Below, piece by piece: positions 53,775-64,000 of a stretch of DNA of 64,000 nt; position 1 is the stretch's first letter, and the number at the start of each line of letters is the position of its first letter. The translations under genes were made by a program, and so were the position numbers. The stretch comes from Rhizomys pruinosus. Lineage: Eukaryota > Chordata > Mammalia > Rodentia > Spalacidae. The stretch covers positions 1,362,055 through 1,426,054 of the forward strand of contig VZQC01009601.1 in NCBI GenBank assembly GCA_009823505.1. The letters are read 5' to 3'. Below the pieces are notes generated by a model. It was given only the letters and a program-made list of their open reading frames with translations. It ran no database searches and was not told the origin of the DNA.

Positions 53775-53892
53775 CTGCCTTCACTTTGTGCAGGGATTAC
53801 TGCCATGCAGCACCGCGGCTGACAGTCCATCTTTACGAATGCTTTGTGCGGGGATTACTGCCATGCAGTACCGTGGCTGACAGTCCATCTTT
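53775..53892. repeat. 58 bp direct duplication
   Basis: Two adjacent copies of ggattactgccatgcag..., ending tgacagtccatctttacga, with a few substitutions. Left of it a truncated B1-like piece (gatggccttgaactcctgag) lies at 53735-53780. Confidence 0.85.
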
Positions 53893-54182
53893 ACGAGTGC
53901 TTTGTGAATCACTTCTCCCAGTTCTTCTCCAGGCAGTCCCCTAACTCCAATAGAAACTCTGGGCAGAGGATTGCAACCCATCAAGCAAAGGCAAAATGGT
54001 ATTTTACGTATCGTTTCTCCAGGCTCTTCCTGTAATGGCACGATGGATTTGTCTGTCACGTTGCAAAGTTCAGGGTTTCCTCCTCTAACATCGTAGAGGT
54101 CAGGTGTGAGGCTCCATTTTCCCGCATGGTCGATAAGCCCATCTATGCTCTTTGTCTTTAAACAGTACTTTCTAATGATCAA
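53781..54182 (-). other. Unassigned 133-codon open frame
   Basis: The minus-strand frame contains a non-repetitive segment (SLTPDLYDVRGGNPELCNVT, later GVRGLPGEELGEVI) and ends in the 58 bp duplication. No family was recognised and no splice context or promoter is evident. It could be retrotransposon-derived, a pseudogene fragment, or chance. Confidence 0.2.
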
Positions 54183-54579
54183 GGTAAATAAAGTCGTAGC
54201 TTCTTATAATGAATTGGAGGAAAATTGGCGTCTGAAAAGCTGTTTCTGCCTTTTGCTTTTCTGTTTCACTCTATAAGCATTTCTCTTACAGAAACTTGAT
54301 TGCAGTTTAAAGACCAGTCCACTTCATGAGGACCAGCTGCCCACTGATGGGTTCAAGTGGCCTGGGGTTTTGCTCACAGCTGCTGACTCCTATCACTGCA
54401 GTTCTGGGATGCGTGCTGACCTTAGGTAGAACTTGTTGGAATTGCTCCACCAAGTGTGCACTTGTAGAGGTCACATGAGAGTTGGCTCTCTCCGTTCACC
54501 ATGTTGGTCCTGGGACTCAAAGGCAGGCCATCATGGTTGCCATCAAATGCTCCTAAGTCATTTTGTCAGTCCAAGAATT

Positions 54580-54729
54580 TTTTTTTGTCTTTTTGAGACA
54601 GGGTCTTCCTGTAGCCCCAGCTGGCTTGGAACTTGCTCTGTAGACCAGGCTGGCCTTGAACTCACAGAGATCCACCTGCCTCTGCCTTCCAAGTGCTAGG
54701 ATTAAAGGCTTGTGCCACCACACCTGGCT
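54580..54729 (-). mobile_element. B1 SINE
   Basis: Reverse B1 (gagacagggtcttcctgtag ... aaaggcttgtgccaccacac). Its duplicate is at 55775-55922 with indels. Confidence 0.9.
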
Positions 54730-55436
54730 CAAGAATTTTTTTTAACACGTGAGGGTTTCAAAACCTTGTTTATTGGTGTGACAGGTGGTCTTGGTTGTCA
54801 GCCAGCCTGGATTTATTGATGTCTAGGGCTGGTGAAACCTGTGTGTCTGTGGGGTGTTTCTAGAGAGTATTGATCTGGAGGTCAGTGACAGAAGGGAGGA
54901 CCAGTCCTCAGTGGGGCCTGCAGTTGTTTCAGGCAGTCGAGGTGCAAAACAACTTGCAGCACCTGCCTCCCTTCTTCCTGCGTGCCTCTATTGCCTCCCT
55001 TCTTCCTGCTTGCATCTATCGCTTCTGTGACACCACTGACTATGGCTTCTTTGGCCTCAGCATGGACCCAGCAACAGGGACTCCCCAGGGATATTCCAGG
55101 CTCTGGGCACTGGACCGGGGTTGCTTAGCTGTCCAGCTCCTTGGACTCAGCAGCTACTTTGTTTCCCGCCTGTCCAGTGATATATAGTTGCAAAAAGCCA
55201 TCGCTGGACCGCCCAGCCCCTATCATGTAAGCCAATCTAACAAATCCCCTTCTGTAATGTTTGTGTACACTCTATTGGCTGTGCTCCTCTAGGGAGCCCT
55301 GTCTGTATGATCTTATTGTTTCAAGTATTGTATGTTTATCAGATATGATGTTAATTGACAAAGTTTTAGAAATAATGACAAAAGATATTACTCCCTCAAA
55401 CCAGGACTATATAATGTCATTGATATAATTAAGATT

Positions 55437-55570
55437 CTTTAATCCTAGCACTTGGGAGGCAGAGGCAGGTGGATCTTTGTGAGTTCAAGGCCAGCCTGGT
55501 CTACAGAGTGAGTTCCAGGACAGCTGGGGCAACAGGGAGACCCTGTCTCGAAAAGACAAAAAAAAAAAAA
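55437..55570 (+). mobile_element. B1 SINE lacking its first bases
   Basis: Starts taatcctagcacttgggag rather than at the B1 5' end; ends ctgtctcgaaaagaca plus A tract. Its duplicate at 56633-56765 is noisy. Confidence 0.88.
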
Positions 55571-55571
55571 N

Positions 55572-56765
55572 TCACAGCTGCTGACTCCTATCACTGCAGT
55601 TCTGGGATGCGTGCTGACCTTAGGTAGAACTTGTTGGAATTGCTCCACCAAGTGTGCACTTGTAGAGGTCACATGAGAGTTGGCGCGCTCCGTTTCCACC
55701 ATGTTGGTCCTGGGACTCAAAGGCAGGCCATCATGGTTGCCATCAAATGCTCCTATCATTGTCAGTCCAAAGAAGTTTTTTTGTCTTTTTGAGGACAGGG
55801 GTCTTCCGGTAGCCCCAGCTGGCTTGGAACTTTGCTCGGTAGACCAGCTGGCCTTGAACTCACAGAGATCCACCTGCCTCTGCTTCCAAGTGCTAGGATA
55901 AAGGCTTGGCCACCACACCTGGCCAGATTTTTTTTAACACTTGAGGGTTTCAAAACCTTTTTTTATTGGTGGTGACAGGTGGTCTTGGTTGTCAGCCAGC
56001 CTGGATTTATTGATGTCTAGGGCTGGTGAAACCTGTGTGTCTGTGGGGTGTTTCTAGAGAGTATTGATCTGGAGGTCAGTGACAGAAGGGAGGACCAGTC
56101 CTCAGTGGGGCCTGCAGTTATTTCAGGCAGTCGAGGTGCAAAACAACTTGCAGCACCTGCCTCCCTTCTTCCTGCATGCCTCTATTGCCTCCCTTCTTCC
56201 TGCTTGCATCTATCGCTTCTGTGACACCACTGACTATGGCTTCTTTGGCCTCAGCATGGACCCAGCAACAGGGACTCCCCAGGGATATTCCAGGCTCTGG
56301 GCACTGGACCGGGGTTGCTTAGCTGTCCAGCTCCTTGGACTCAGCAGCTACTTTGTTTCCCGCCTGTCCAGTGATATATAGTTGCAAAAAGCCATCGCTG
56401 GACCGCCCAGCCCCTATCATGTAAGCCAATCTAACAAACTCCCTCCTGTAATGTTTTGTACACTCTATTTGCTGGTGCTCCTCTAGGGGAGCCCTGTCTG
56501 TATGATCTTATTGTTTCAAGTATTGTATGTTTATCAGATATGATGTTAATTGACAAAGTTTTAGAAATAATGACAAAAGATATTACTCCCTCAAACCAGG
56601 ACTATATAATGTCATTGATATAATTAAGATTCTTTAATCCTGAAGCTGGGAGCGAGGCCGGTGGATCTTGTAGTTCAAGGCCGCCTGGTCTATATAGTGT
56701 GAGTTCCAGGACACTGGGGCAACAGGGAGACCTGTCTCGAAAAGACAAAAAAAAAAAAAAAAAAA
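55572..56765. repeat. Right copy of the ~1.2 kb duplication
   Basis: It restarts at tcacagctgctgactcctat immediately after the N and follows the left copy to the same B1 poly(A). Many single-base indels cluster in 55680-55980 and 56637-56740, whereas 55985-56450 is almost identical. The pattern suggests an uncollapsed assembly overlap. Confidence 0.92.
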
Positions 56766-57043
56766 GATTCCAAGAGAAAATCTCTGGCTAAGAACCCAAA
56801 GCCTGAAGAGGCTGAAGTAATAGCACAAGTAGACAAATGGGACCACATCAAATTAAAAAGCTTCTACACAGCAAAGGAGGAATTCAACAGAAGGAAGTCA
56901 CAGTCTACAGGGTCAGGGAAAGTATCTGAAAGACTGACACTAGGTTAAAACTCAGAATATATGAGTAACTCAAACAACCTAACTAACTAACTAACTAACT
57001 AACTAAATAGATATAAATAAGTAACCTTATTAAAAACAGGTGA
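56766..57043 (+). mobile_element. L1 ORF2 C-terminal fragment
   Basis: Reads VDKWDHIKLKSFYTAKEEF-like L1 ORF2 sequence, then frame breaks and a (CTAA)n tract at 56977-57005. Confidence 0.8.
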
Positions 57044-57062
57044 CCCTAACCCTAACCCTAAC
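57044..57062. repeat. Interstitial telomeric repeat, (CCCTAA)3
   Basis: Three perfect CCCTAA units plus one C, exactly where L1 sequence jumps from a later to an earlier part of ORF2. Confidence 0.92.
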
Positions 57063-58935
57063 AAGTGGTGTTGGCAAAACTGGATCACCACTTGTAGAAG
57101 AGTAAAGTTAAACCCCTACCCTCTCTTATTGTACAAAAGGCAACTCCAGATGGGTCAAAGACCTCAACGGGCACCCAAACCCTGTATGTGATAGAAGAAA
57201 AAGTTGGCAGCAGCCTAGAAGACATAGGCATAGAAAAAAAAAAAACCCTTCCTAAATCAGACAGCAGTAGCTGCACAAGAATTAAGACCACCAGTTGACA
57301 AATGGGACCCTCATTAAACTCAAAGCTGCTGTACATCAAAGGAAACAATCCAGGAATGAAGAGAAAACCCACAGAGTGGGAGAAAACTTCACGGCAGATA
57401 CATCTGACAAGCAGTGATTTCCAGAGTATACAAACAACTCAAAAAACAAAGAAGAAGGTAAACAGAATCACTCAAAAGATGAGCACGTGAACCAACCCAA
57501 ATGGCCCTCAACTAATGAATGGATAGAGAAAATGTGATACATCTACACAATGGAGTTCTATGCAGCATAAAGAAAGACGACATCATAGGCTTTGCGGAAA
57601 ATGGCTGGATCTAGAGGGCATCATGCTGAGTGAATAACACGGTCCCGAAAACAAACGAAAAATGGTAGGCCTCTCCATCTGTGGAGGCTAGTTCCAATTA
57701 CCTAGTTGTAAGTTATTTCTTGTGCACGGCCCGTTGAGCTTTTGTCAAAGCAGTTGGGAGTATGCATATTGGAACACAACAACAACAACAACAACAGAAA
57801 GGACTGCATCAAAGAACTGACTGAACATGTAAACTTCTGCCTCAACGTCAACTTCTCATGGAATAGTGAGAAAGACTGAGAAAGTGAGTGAAAAGCATGT
57901 TTTGGCAGAAATGCCATGAGCTCTGGGGGGTGGGGGAATGGAGGGGGACACGGTCCTAGATTTGTTTAAAAAAATAAATTACGTGAGAAAAAAAAAGATG
58001 AGCAAAGAGCGGAAAAAGAGACTTCACAAGTGAGGAATTGAGATGTCTGAAGAAACAAGTTAAAAATTTTCACATTGCTAATAATTAAGGAAATTATGCA
58101 AATTAAAGCCACTTTTAAGATATCATCTCACTCCAAAAGACTGGCTAGGATCAAGAAAACAAATGATACTAGTGCTGGAGAGGTTGTTGGGAAAAGGGAA
58201 CACTCATCCACTGCTGTGGGAAGGTAAACTGTCTCAGCCACATGAAAGCAGTGTGTAGAACCCTTGGAAGACTCAAATAGCTTGCCATTGACCCAGTCAT
58301 ACCAAGCCTGGTATAATACCCACAAGACTCATTACCACAGAGATACAGGCCCAGCCAGTTTTATTGCAGCTCTCTTCACATAGCAAGGAGCTGGAACCAC
58401 CCCAATGCCCCTCTACTGACAATGATAGAGAAAATGTGGTACATCTAACAATGAGTTCTATGCAGCAGTAAGAAAGAATGACATCATGAAATTTGCAGGT
58501 AAATTGATGGACAGAAGATATCATGCTGAGTGAAGTAACACAGTTCCAAAAAACAAAGGCAATGGTATCACTCATCTGTGGATGCTAGTGCCAATGACCT
58601 AGGTGTAGTATTTCCTTGTGCAGGGCTCCTTGAGCTTTTGTCCAAGTAGTTGGGAGTGGTGCATTTTGGAAACAACAACACAACAGAAAAGACTGTGTCA
58701 AAGAAATGACTGAAAGGGTGAACTTCTGCTCAAAACAGTCCAACTTCTATTCAAGAAATTTTGAGAAAGACTGAGGAAAAGATGAAAAATATGTTTGGCG
58801 GAATGCATGACTCTGGTGGGGTGGGGGGGTAGGGAGGGGGGTAGGGAGGGGGACATGGGTCGAGATTGTTTGTAACATAATCGTGTACAAAATAACATAT
58901 ATAACAATAAAAAGATGAAAAAGGAAATGAACGAT
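57063..58935 (+). mobile_element. L1 ORF2 end and 3' UTR, split by a nested L1
   Basis: 57063-57485 reads L1 ORF2 C-terminal sequence (LLYKRQLQMGQRPQRAPKP, later KRKPTEWEK). It resumes at 57993 and runs through the 3' UTR with a G-rich tract at about 58816-58855 and an A-rich end at 58930. Confidence 0.82.
57486..57992 (+). mobile_element. Nested L1 3' end insertion
   Basis: About 0.5 kb of L1 3' sequence ending in an A-rich tail. It is flanked by a perfect 12 bp target duplication, aaaagatgagca, at 57474-57485 and 57993-58004. The host L1 is colinear across it. Confidence 0.88.
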
Positions 58936-59150
58936 TCTCAAAGAAGACATAACAAATGGCTGACAGGTTAAAGGAAGAATATTTCTCAACATCACTCATC
59001 AAAACCACAATGGCATAGCACCTTGGAGCAATTAAAATGGCTGTTGTAAAAAAGACAAAAGATAACACGTGCTAATGAAACCGTGAAGTAATTAGTAGAC
59101 GCATCAAGGTAAAAAGTATGGCGTTTCCTCCAATAATTGAGAACAGAACA
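58936..59150 (+). mobile_element. Older L1 fragment
   Basis: L1-like words (caaagaagacataacaaatg, caacatcactcatcaaaacc, ggctgttgtaaaaaagac). It runs up to the first 1546 bp unit and probably continues within it at 59537. Confidence 0.65.
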
Positions 59151-60696
59151 ACATCCTGAAGTCCAGCTGACTTAGCCATTTTGAAGGATTTTTGAGGAGT
59201 TTGGCGCCCTTTACAAATCCACAAATTACCAAATACCAAATACTCCCATCTCAACTCCCCATAAATTTCTCTACAACATAATCTGATAAAATTAAAAGGA
59301 GCCTGTAAGGGCAGACATGGGTGGGACGAGTTCAGCAGTTGTCATGAGAAAGTTGCAGAGCTATCGGACCCTGTCATAGGGCCAGAGAGGGACAAAGCCA
59401 GAGAGACGCTGATGGGGAGAGGAGGGAGGGATGAGTAAGACAGGCCCCGAAGGGATGGAAGTGGAGCCAGTCTCAGAGCTCCGTCCATTTTTCCTTCCCC
59501 TAGGGAGCTAAGGTGATGTTGGCAGTGGCTGGGCAGTGATCCAGCAGTCTCAGCACTGGGTTCATATCCACAAGAACTGAAGTCCCTGCGCTGAGGACCT
59601 GCACTTCCATGGCTGCCGAGACATTATTCACACAAACCAAGCCGTAGAATCAACAGAAGGTGTGCAGAGGCGAATGGACAGAAAAATGCACTGTGCGAAT
59701 ACCGTGGCCTGGTCTTCAGCCATCTGGACAAAACCCTGCCATTTGTGACGATGAGGATGGACCTGGAGATGATATCAAGTCAGATAAGCCAGGCACAGAG
59801 ACAGGCACCTCGGGACCTCACTCGTGTGCAATATAAATGGTTCACTGAGGTTGAGAGGGGAAGCGTGGGTTCCAGGGGCTGAGGAAAGTGGCCAATGTGT
59901 GTAGGTTGCAGTTAGAGAGGAGGAGTAAGACTGTGTTTTCACCATAGGGTGACAGAGAGTGATGGTTAATCTTCACTGTCTGCCTGACTGGATTTAGAGT
60001 TCACCTAGCAGACACACCTTTGGGTGAGGGTGTTTCTAGAGAGTTTTAACTGGAATGTAGATGGATCCGCCCCATGAACTCGGGTCCAGGACTGAATAAA
60101 AACAGGGAAAAGGAGGAATCCGGCCGAGCACCAGTGGTCATTTCTCATTCCTCTGTGTCCTGTGAGGACATTGCCACCAGCTGCCTGTGTTCCTGCCGTC
60201 CTGCTGTCTCCACCATGACCGACTATTGAACCTGAAACCATTGGCCAAAGTAATCCCTTCCTTCCCTAAGTTTTTATTTTTATTTTGTCATAGCCACAAG
60301 AAAAATATTACATACAGCTAACGGAAATGCATCATATGTTTCAAAATAGCTATAAGCAAGGACATGGAATGCTAACACCACAAAGAAGTGGTGAGTATGA
60401 CAGTAATGGGTATGTGAATTGCTCTCATGTGATGTGCAGACAAATCGAAACATCACATTCTACCTGTGATTATTATGTTAACAAAAGAAAAGATGTTCAA
60501 GTAACAACTTATTAAATGTATTAAACAAAAGATTTTATGTATTAATATGCTCTCTACATACACTCATACTAAAATATTTTAAACAGTAATTACATAAAAT
60601 TATTTTCATTATCAAACCCTCTTAAGTCATTCATAATAGAATAGTTTTTAGTTTTTTTTCTTTCTTTTTTTAACCTCTGTGCTGCACACACACCAG
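59151..60696. repeat. Tandem 1546 bp unit, copy 1
   Basis: Starts acatcctgaagtccagctga and ends ctgcacacacaccag. It comprises a 386 bp segment (A, 59151-59536) and a 1160 bp segment (B) holding L1-like sequence (59537-59950) and an LTR-like element (59958-60315). It codes for nothing recognisable. Confidence 0.97.
59958..60315 (+). mobile_element. LTR-like (MaLR-type) element in the tandem unit
   Basis: gtgatggttaatcttcactg, ctagcagacacacctttggg, gtccaggactgaataaaaac and a 3' end tcatagccacaagaaaaata. Duplicate at 61504-61861. Confidence 0.6.
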
Positions 60697-62242
60697 ACAT
60701 CCTGAAGTCCAGCTGACTTAGCCATTTTGAAGGATTTTTGAGGAGTTTGGCGCCCTTTACAAATCCACAAATTACCAAATACCAAATACTCCCATCTCAA
60801 CTCCCCATAAATTTCTCTACAACATAATCTGATAAAATTAAAAGGAGCCTGTAAGGGCAGACATGGGTGGGACGAGTTCAGCAGTTGTCATGAGAAAGTC
60901 GCAGAGCTATCGGACCCTGTCATAGGGCCAGAGAGGGACAAAGCCAGAGAGACGCTGATGGGGAGAGGAGGGAGGGATGAGTAAGACAGGCCCCGAAGGG
61001 ATGGAAGTGGAGCCAGTCTCAGAGCTCCGTCCATTTTTCCTTCCCCTAGGGAGCTAAGGTGATGTTGGCAGTGGCTGGGCAGTGATCCAGCAGTCTCAGC
61101 ACTGGGTTCATATCCACAAGAACTGAAGTCCCTGCGCTGAGGACCTGCACTTCCATGGCTGCCGAGACATTATTCACACAAACCAAGCCGTAGAATCAAC
61201 AGAAGGTGTGCAGAGGCGAATGGACAGAAAAATGCACTGTGCGAATACCGTGGCCTGGTCTTCAGCCATCTGGACAAAACCCTGCCATTTGTGACGATGA
61301 GGATGGACCTGGAGATGATATCAAGTCAGATAAGCCAGGCACAGAGACAGGCACCTCGGGACCTCACTCGTGTGCAATATAAATGGTTCACTGAGGTTGA
61401 GAGGGGAAGCGTGGGTTCCAGGGGCTGAGGAAAGTGGCCAATGTGTGTAGGTTGCAGTTAGAGAGGAGGAGTAAGACTGTGTTTTCACCATAGGGTGACA
61501 GAGAGTGATGGTTAATCTTCACTGTCTGCCTGACTGGATTTAGAGTTCACCTAGCAGACACACCTTTGGGTGAGGGTGTTTCTAGAGAGTTTTAACTGGA
61601 ATGTAGATGGATCCGCCCCATGAACTCGGGTCCAGGACTGAATAAAAACAGGGAAAAGGAGGAATCCGGCCGAGCACCAGTGGTCATTTCTCATTCCTCT
61701 GTGTCCTGTGAGGACATTGCCACCAGCTGCCTGTGTTCCTGCTGTCCTGCTGTCTCCACCATGACCGACTATTGAACCTGAAACCATTGGCCAAAGTAAT
61801 CCCTTCCTTCCCTAAGTTTTTATTTTTATTTTGTCATAGCCACAAGAAAAATATTACATACAGCTAACGGAAATGCATCATATGTTTCAAAATAGCTATA
61901 AGCAAGGACATGGAATGCTAACGCCACAAAGAAGTGGTGAGTATGACAGTAATGGGTATGTGAATTGCTCTCACGTGATGTGCAGACAAATCGAAACATC
62001 ACATTCTACCTGTGATTATTATGTTAACAAAAGAAAAGATGTTCAAGTAACAACTTATTAAATGTATTAAACAAAAGATTTTATGTATTAATATGCTCTC
62101 TACATACACTCATACTAAAATATTTTAAACAGTAATTACATAAAATTATTTTCATTATCAAACCCTCTTAAGTCATTCATAATAGAATAGTTTTTAGTTT
62201 TTTTTCTTTCTTTTTTTAACCTCTGTGCTGCACACACACCAG
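60697..62242. repeat. Tandem 1546 bp unit, copy 2
   Basis: Same length as copy 1, with the offset constant at 1546 throughout (no indels). Only about four substitutions were seen, all at CpG-type sites. Confidence 0.97.
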
Positions 62243-62628
62243 ACATCCTGAAGTCCAGCTGACTTAGCCATTTTGAAGGATTTTTGAGGAGTTTGGCGCC
62301 CTTTACAAATCCACAAATTACCAAATACCAAATACTCCCATCTCAACTCCCCATAAATTTCTCTACAACATAATCTGATAAAATTAAAAGGAGCCTGTAA
62401 GGGAAGACATGGGTGGGACGAGTTCAGCAGTTGTCATGAGAAAGTCGCAGAGCTATCGGACCCTGTCATAGGGCCAGAGAGGGACAAAGCCAGAGAGACG
62501 CTAATGGGGAGAGGAGGGAGGGATGAGTAAGACAGGCCCCGAAGGGATGGAAGTGGAGCCAGTCTCAGAGCTCCGTCCATTTTTCCTTCCCCTAGGGAGC
62601 TAAGGTGATGTTGGCAGTGGCTGGGCAG
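62243..62628. repeat. Tandem unit, partial copy 3 (segment A only)
   Basis: 386 bp identical to segment A but for about two substitutions. It stops at ggcagtggctgggcag, where flanking DNA replaces the L1-like sequence. Confidence 0.97.
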
Positions 62629-62879
62629 GAGCAAGGGGCCCTGATTCCCAGAGGTTAGGGAGGAGGGTGAGCCACAGCACACAGACACCACTGAGCGGAG
62701 TTGGCCACCGTACTTTATGACCACAATTTAATTACTTAGTTTTCACATTGTGTTTGATAGCAATTTAGCTTAATGACCTGAAAGTCAGTCTGTCAGTCTC
62801 TCTCTCCCCTCCTCCCTGACTCTCCATTTATGTATCAGCATATGTATCTACCTACTTACTACCTACTTACTACCTAGCT
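62629..62879. other. Flank beyond the tandem units
   Basis: Unique sequence, with a (CTAC)-like imperfect repeat near 62845-62875. Confidence 0.4.
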
Positions 62880-62975
62880 GTGAATTGAATTGTGAGTCTT
62901 GTACTGTGAATTGAACCCAGGACTTCACATATGCTAGGAAAGCATAGCATCACTGAACTACATCTCCAGCCCCCA
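62880..62975 (-). mobile_element. ID-like SINE fragment
   Basis: gtgaattgaacccaggactt, catatgctaggaaagcatag and a ctacatctccagccccc head in reverse. Confidence 0.65.
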
Positions 62976-62976
62976 A

Positions 62977-62980
<4 letters not shown>

Positions 62981-63008
<28 letters not shown>
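62981..63008. repeat. (GT)n microsatellite
   Basis: An uninterrupted TG tract of about 28 bp. Confidence 0.97.
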
Positions 63009-63011
<3 letters not shown>

Positions 63012-63929
63012 CACATATATTCATAGTGTTGTGAACTTTATTCCATTAAATGATCAGACAGCTGAAAATGAAACAGAAACTGCTTTTAATATATAACACC
63101 ACAATTGCATCCCATTTCACTTTTTAAAAATTATAAATTTGTAAAGCCATTCAAAGGTAGAAAGTACTTTAACAAGTCATTTTTAAAATTTAATTAATTA
63201 ATTTATTTTTATTAGAGGAGAAAGCTCGAACACAGTCCCCCACTGCCACAAATTATGCAGTCAAGTTCCCCGCATCTGGGGGTCAGCAGAGTCGGAGTCC
63301 AGTGGATGAGCCTCGCCCTGGGAAAACCACCTTCCTGATCTTGGTGTCTCCCCTGCCAGGTGAATATAACAAGTCATTTACCTCCTTTAAGGCTTGCATC
63401 CATCCACAACCTTTGTTTATCTGAACTAAAAATGTTTAGGCAACATTAAATTTCAGCTCTGGCACGTGAAATTCTTTTCCAAAGGACAAACCTTTTCTGT
63501 CACTACAGCTGTCTTGAGAAGCTCCTACCACTGGGAGCTTATTGTTGTAGTTAGAATCTTGTTCTTCCTTTTTGCTCATTATTGGTGTTTTAAAGTTTTC
63601 TGTGTGTAAAAGATTTGGGATTCAAGTCATAGTGCCTAATTTGGCTTTTTTTGGGGGTGGAGGAGATACATTATCAAAATTTCTTTAAAAAAATATCTTA
63701 GCTGTGTATGTTTTAGAGAAGGCTCTACAGCAGCTTCAAGAAGCTTGGGCAGTCCTCTGGAGTAAAGGGACCTGAGGATTCTGAACACAGGAAACTGGGC
63801 GAGGAGACCGGGCAGCAGACCTCACCTGTTCTTAGCACAGGTACAGTGATCAGATCCACCTGCTCCCTACCATGCAGAAGTGTACCTCCTCCCTGGCACT
63901 TCCCATTCCATGGAGTCTTTCATTCATTC
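63009..63929. other. Unique DNA at the window end
   Basis: No exon or named repeat. An abrupt GC-richer block (about 63215-63360) may be an old LTR or other insertion but was not identified. Confidence 0.4.
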
Positions 63930-64000
63930 TCTCCTCCCTCCCTCCCTCCCTCCCTCCCTCCTTCCCTCCCTCCCTCCATCCCTCCTCCCTCCCTCTCTCC
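63930..64000. repeat. (CTCC)n-rich microsatellite running off the window
   Basis: Pyrimidine-only CTCC/CTTC repeats to the last base; the array is cut by the window edge. Confidence 0.95.

Larger units (their letters stand above)
54374..55570. repeat. Left copy of a ~1.2 kb duplication meeting at an N
   Basis: Starts tcacagctgctgactcctat and ends in the poly(A) tail of a B1 just before the single N at 55571. It contains B1 SINEs at 54580-54729 (minus) and 55437-55570 (plus). Confidence 0.92.

Noticed and set aside
54870..56381. Two identical 105-codon frames (54870-55187 and 56064-56381) as a conserved gene pair
   Set aside because: They lie in the suspected assembly duplication, so identity is not evidence of selection; the frame has no recognised domain.
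60005..62061. Pairs of identical small frames at 1546 bp spacing
   Set aside because: They are copies within the tandem unit and overlap LTR- and L1-derived DNA.

Overview
The window looks like muroid-type rodent nuclear DNA. It carries dense B1, B2/B3-like, B4-like and ID SINEs, Lx-like L1 fragments, MaLR-like LTR elements, long (GT)n/(GA)n tracts and several minisatellites. The species cannot be fixed from the sequence. One protein-coding gene is recognisable: the gamma-sarcoglycan gene (Sgcg), on the minus strand. Its seven coding exons lie at 45757-45563, 33517-33416, 28458-28371, 21621-21502, 15217-15145, 6698-6575 and 4301-4128. Their lengths (195, 102, 88, 120, 73, 124 and 174 nt) sum to 876 nt, or 291 codons plus stop. 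Phases agree across every junction, every intron is GT-AG, and there is no internal stop, so the coding sequence appears complete and intact.

Layout: 1-3.5 kb is DNA downstream of the gene, including a second copy of what looks like the end of the 3' UTR. 3.5-45.8 kb is the Sgcg 3' UTR, coding exons and introns. 45.8-64 kb is intron 1 and/or upstream DNA; no non-coding first exon or promoter was recognised there. Introns are filled with transposon debris and four minisatellites: 42 bp x 3 beside exon 7, 40 bp x 7, 57 bp x 11 inside an L1 3' UTR, and a 2.4 kb array of about 88 copies of a 27 bp unit in intron 5. The long open frames over the last two exist only because the unit lengths are multiples of three.

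The upstream third (46-64 kb) has the richest structure: a retroviral LTR/primer-binding-site remnant; an L1 split by a nearly complete MaLR-like element; a ~1.2 kb imperfect duplication meeting at a single N, which looks like an assembly join; a short telomeric tract at an L1-L1 junction; an L1 nested in an L1 with target-site duplications; and a 1546 bp unit repeated in tandem 2.25 times.

No undescribed multi-gene system, CRISPR array, rRNA or tRNA gene was found. The noteworthy content is repeat architecture and the complete Sgcg coding sequence.
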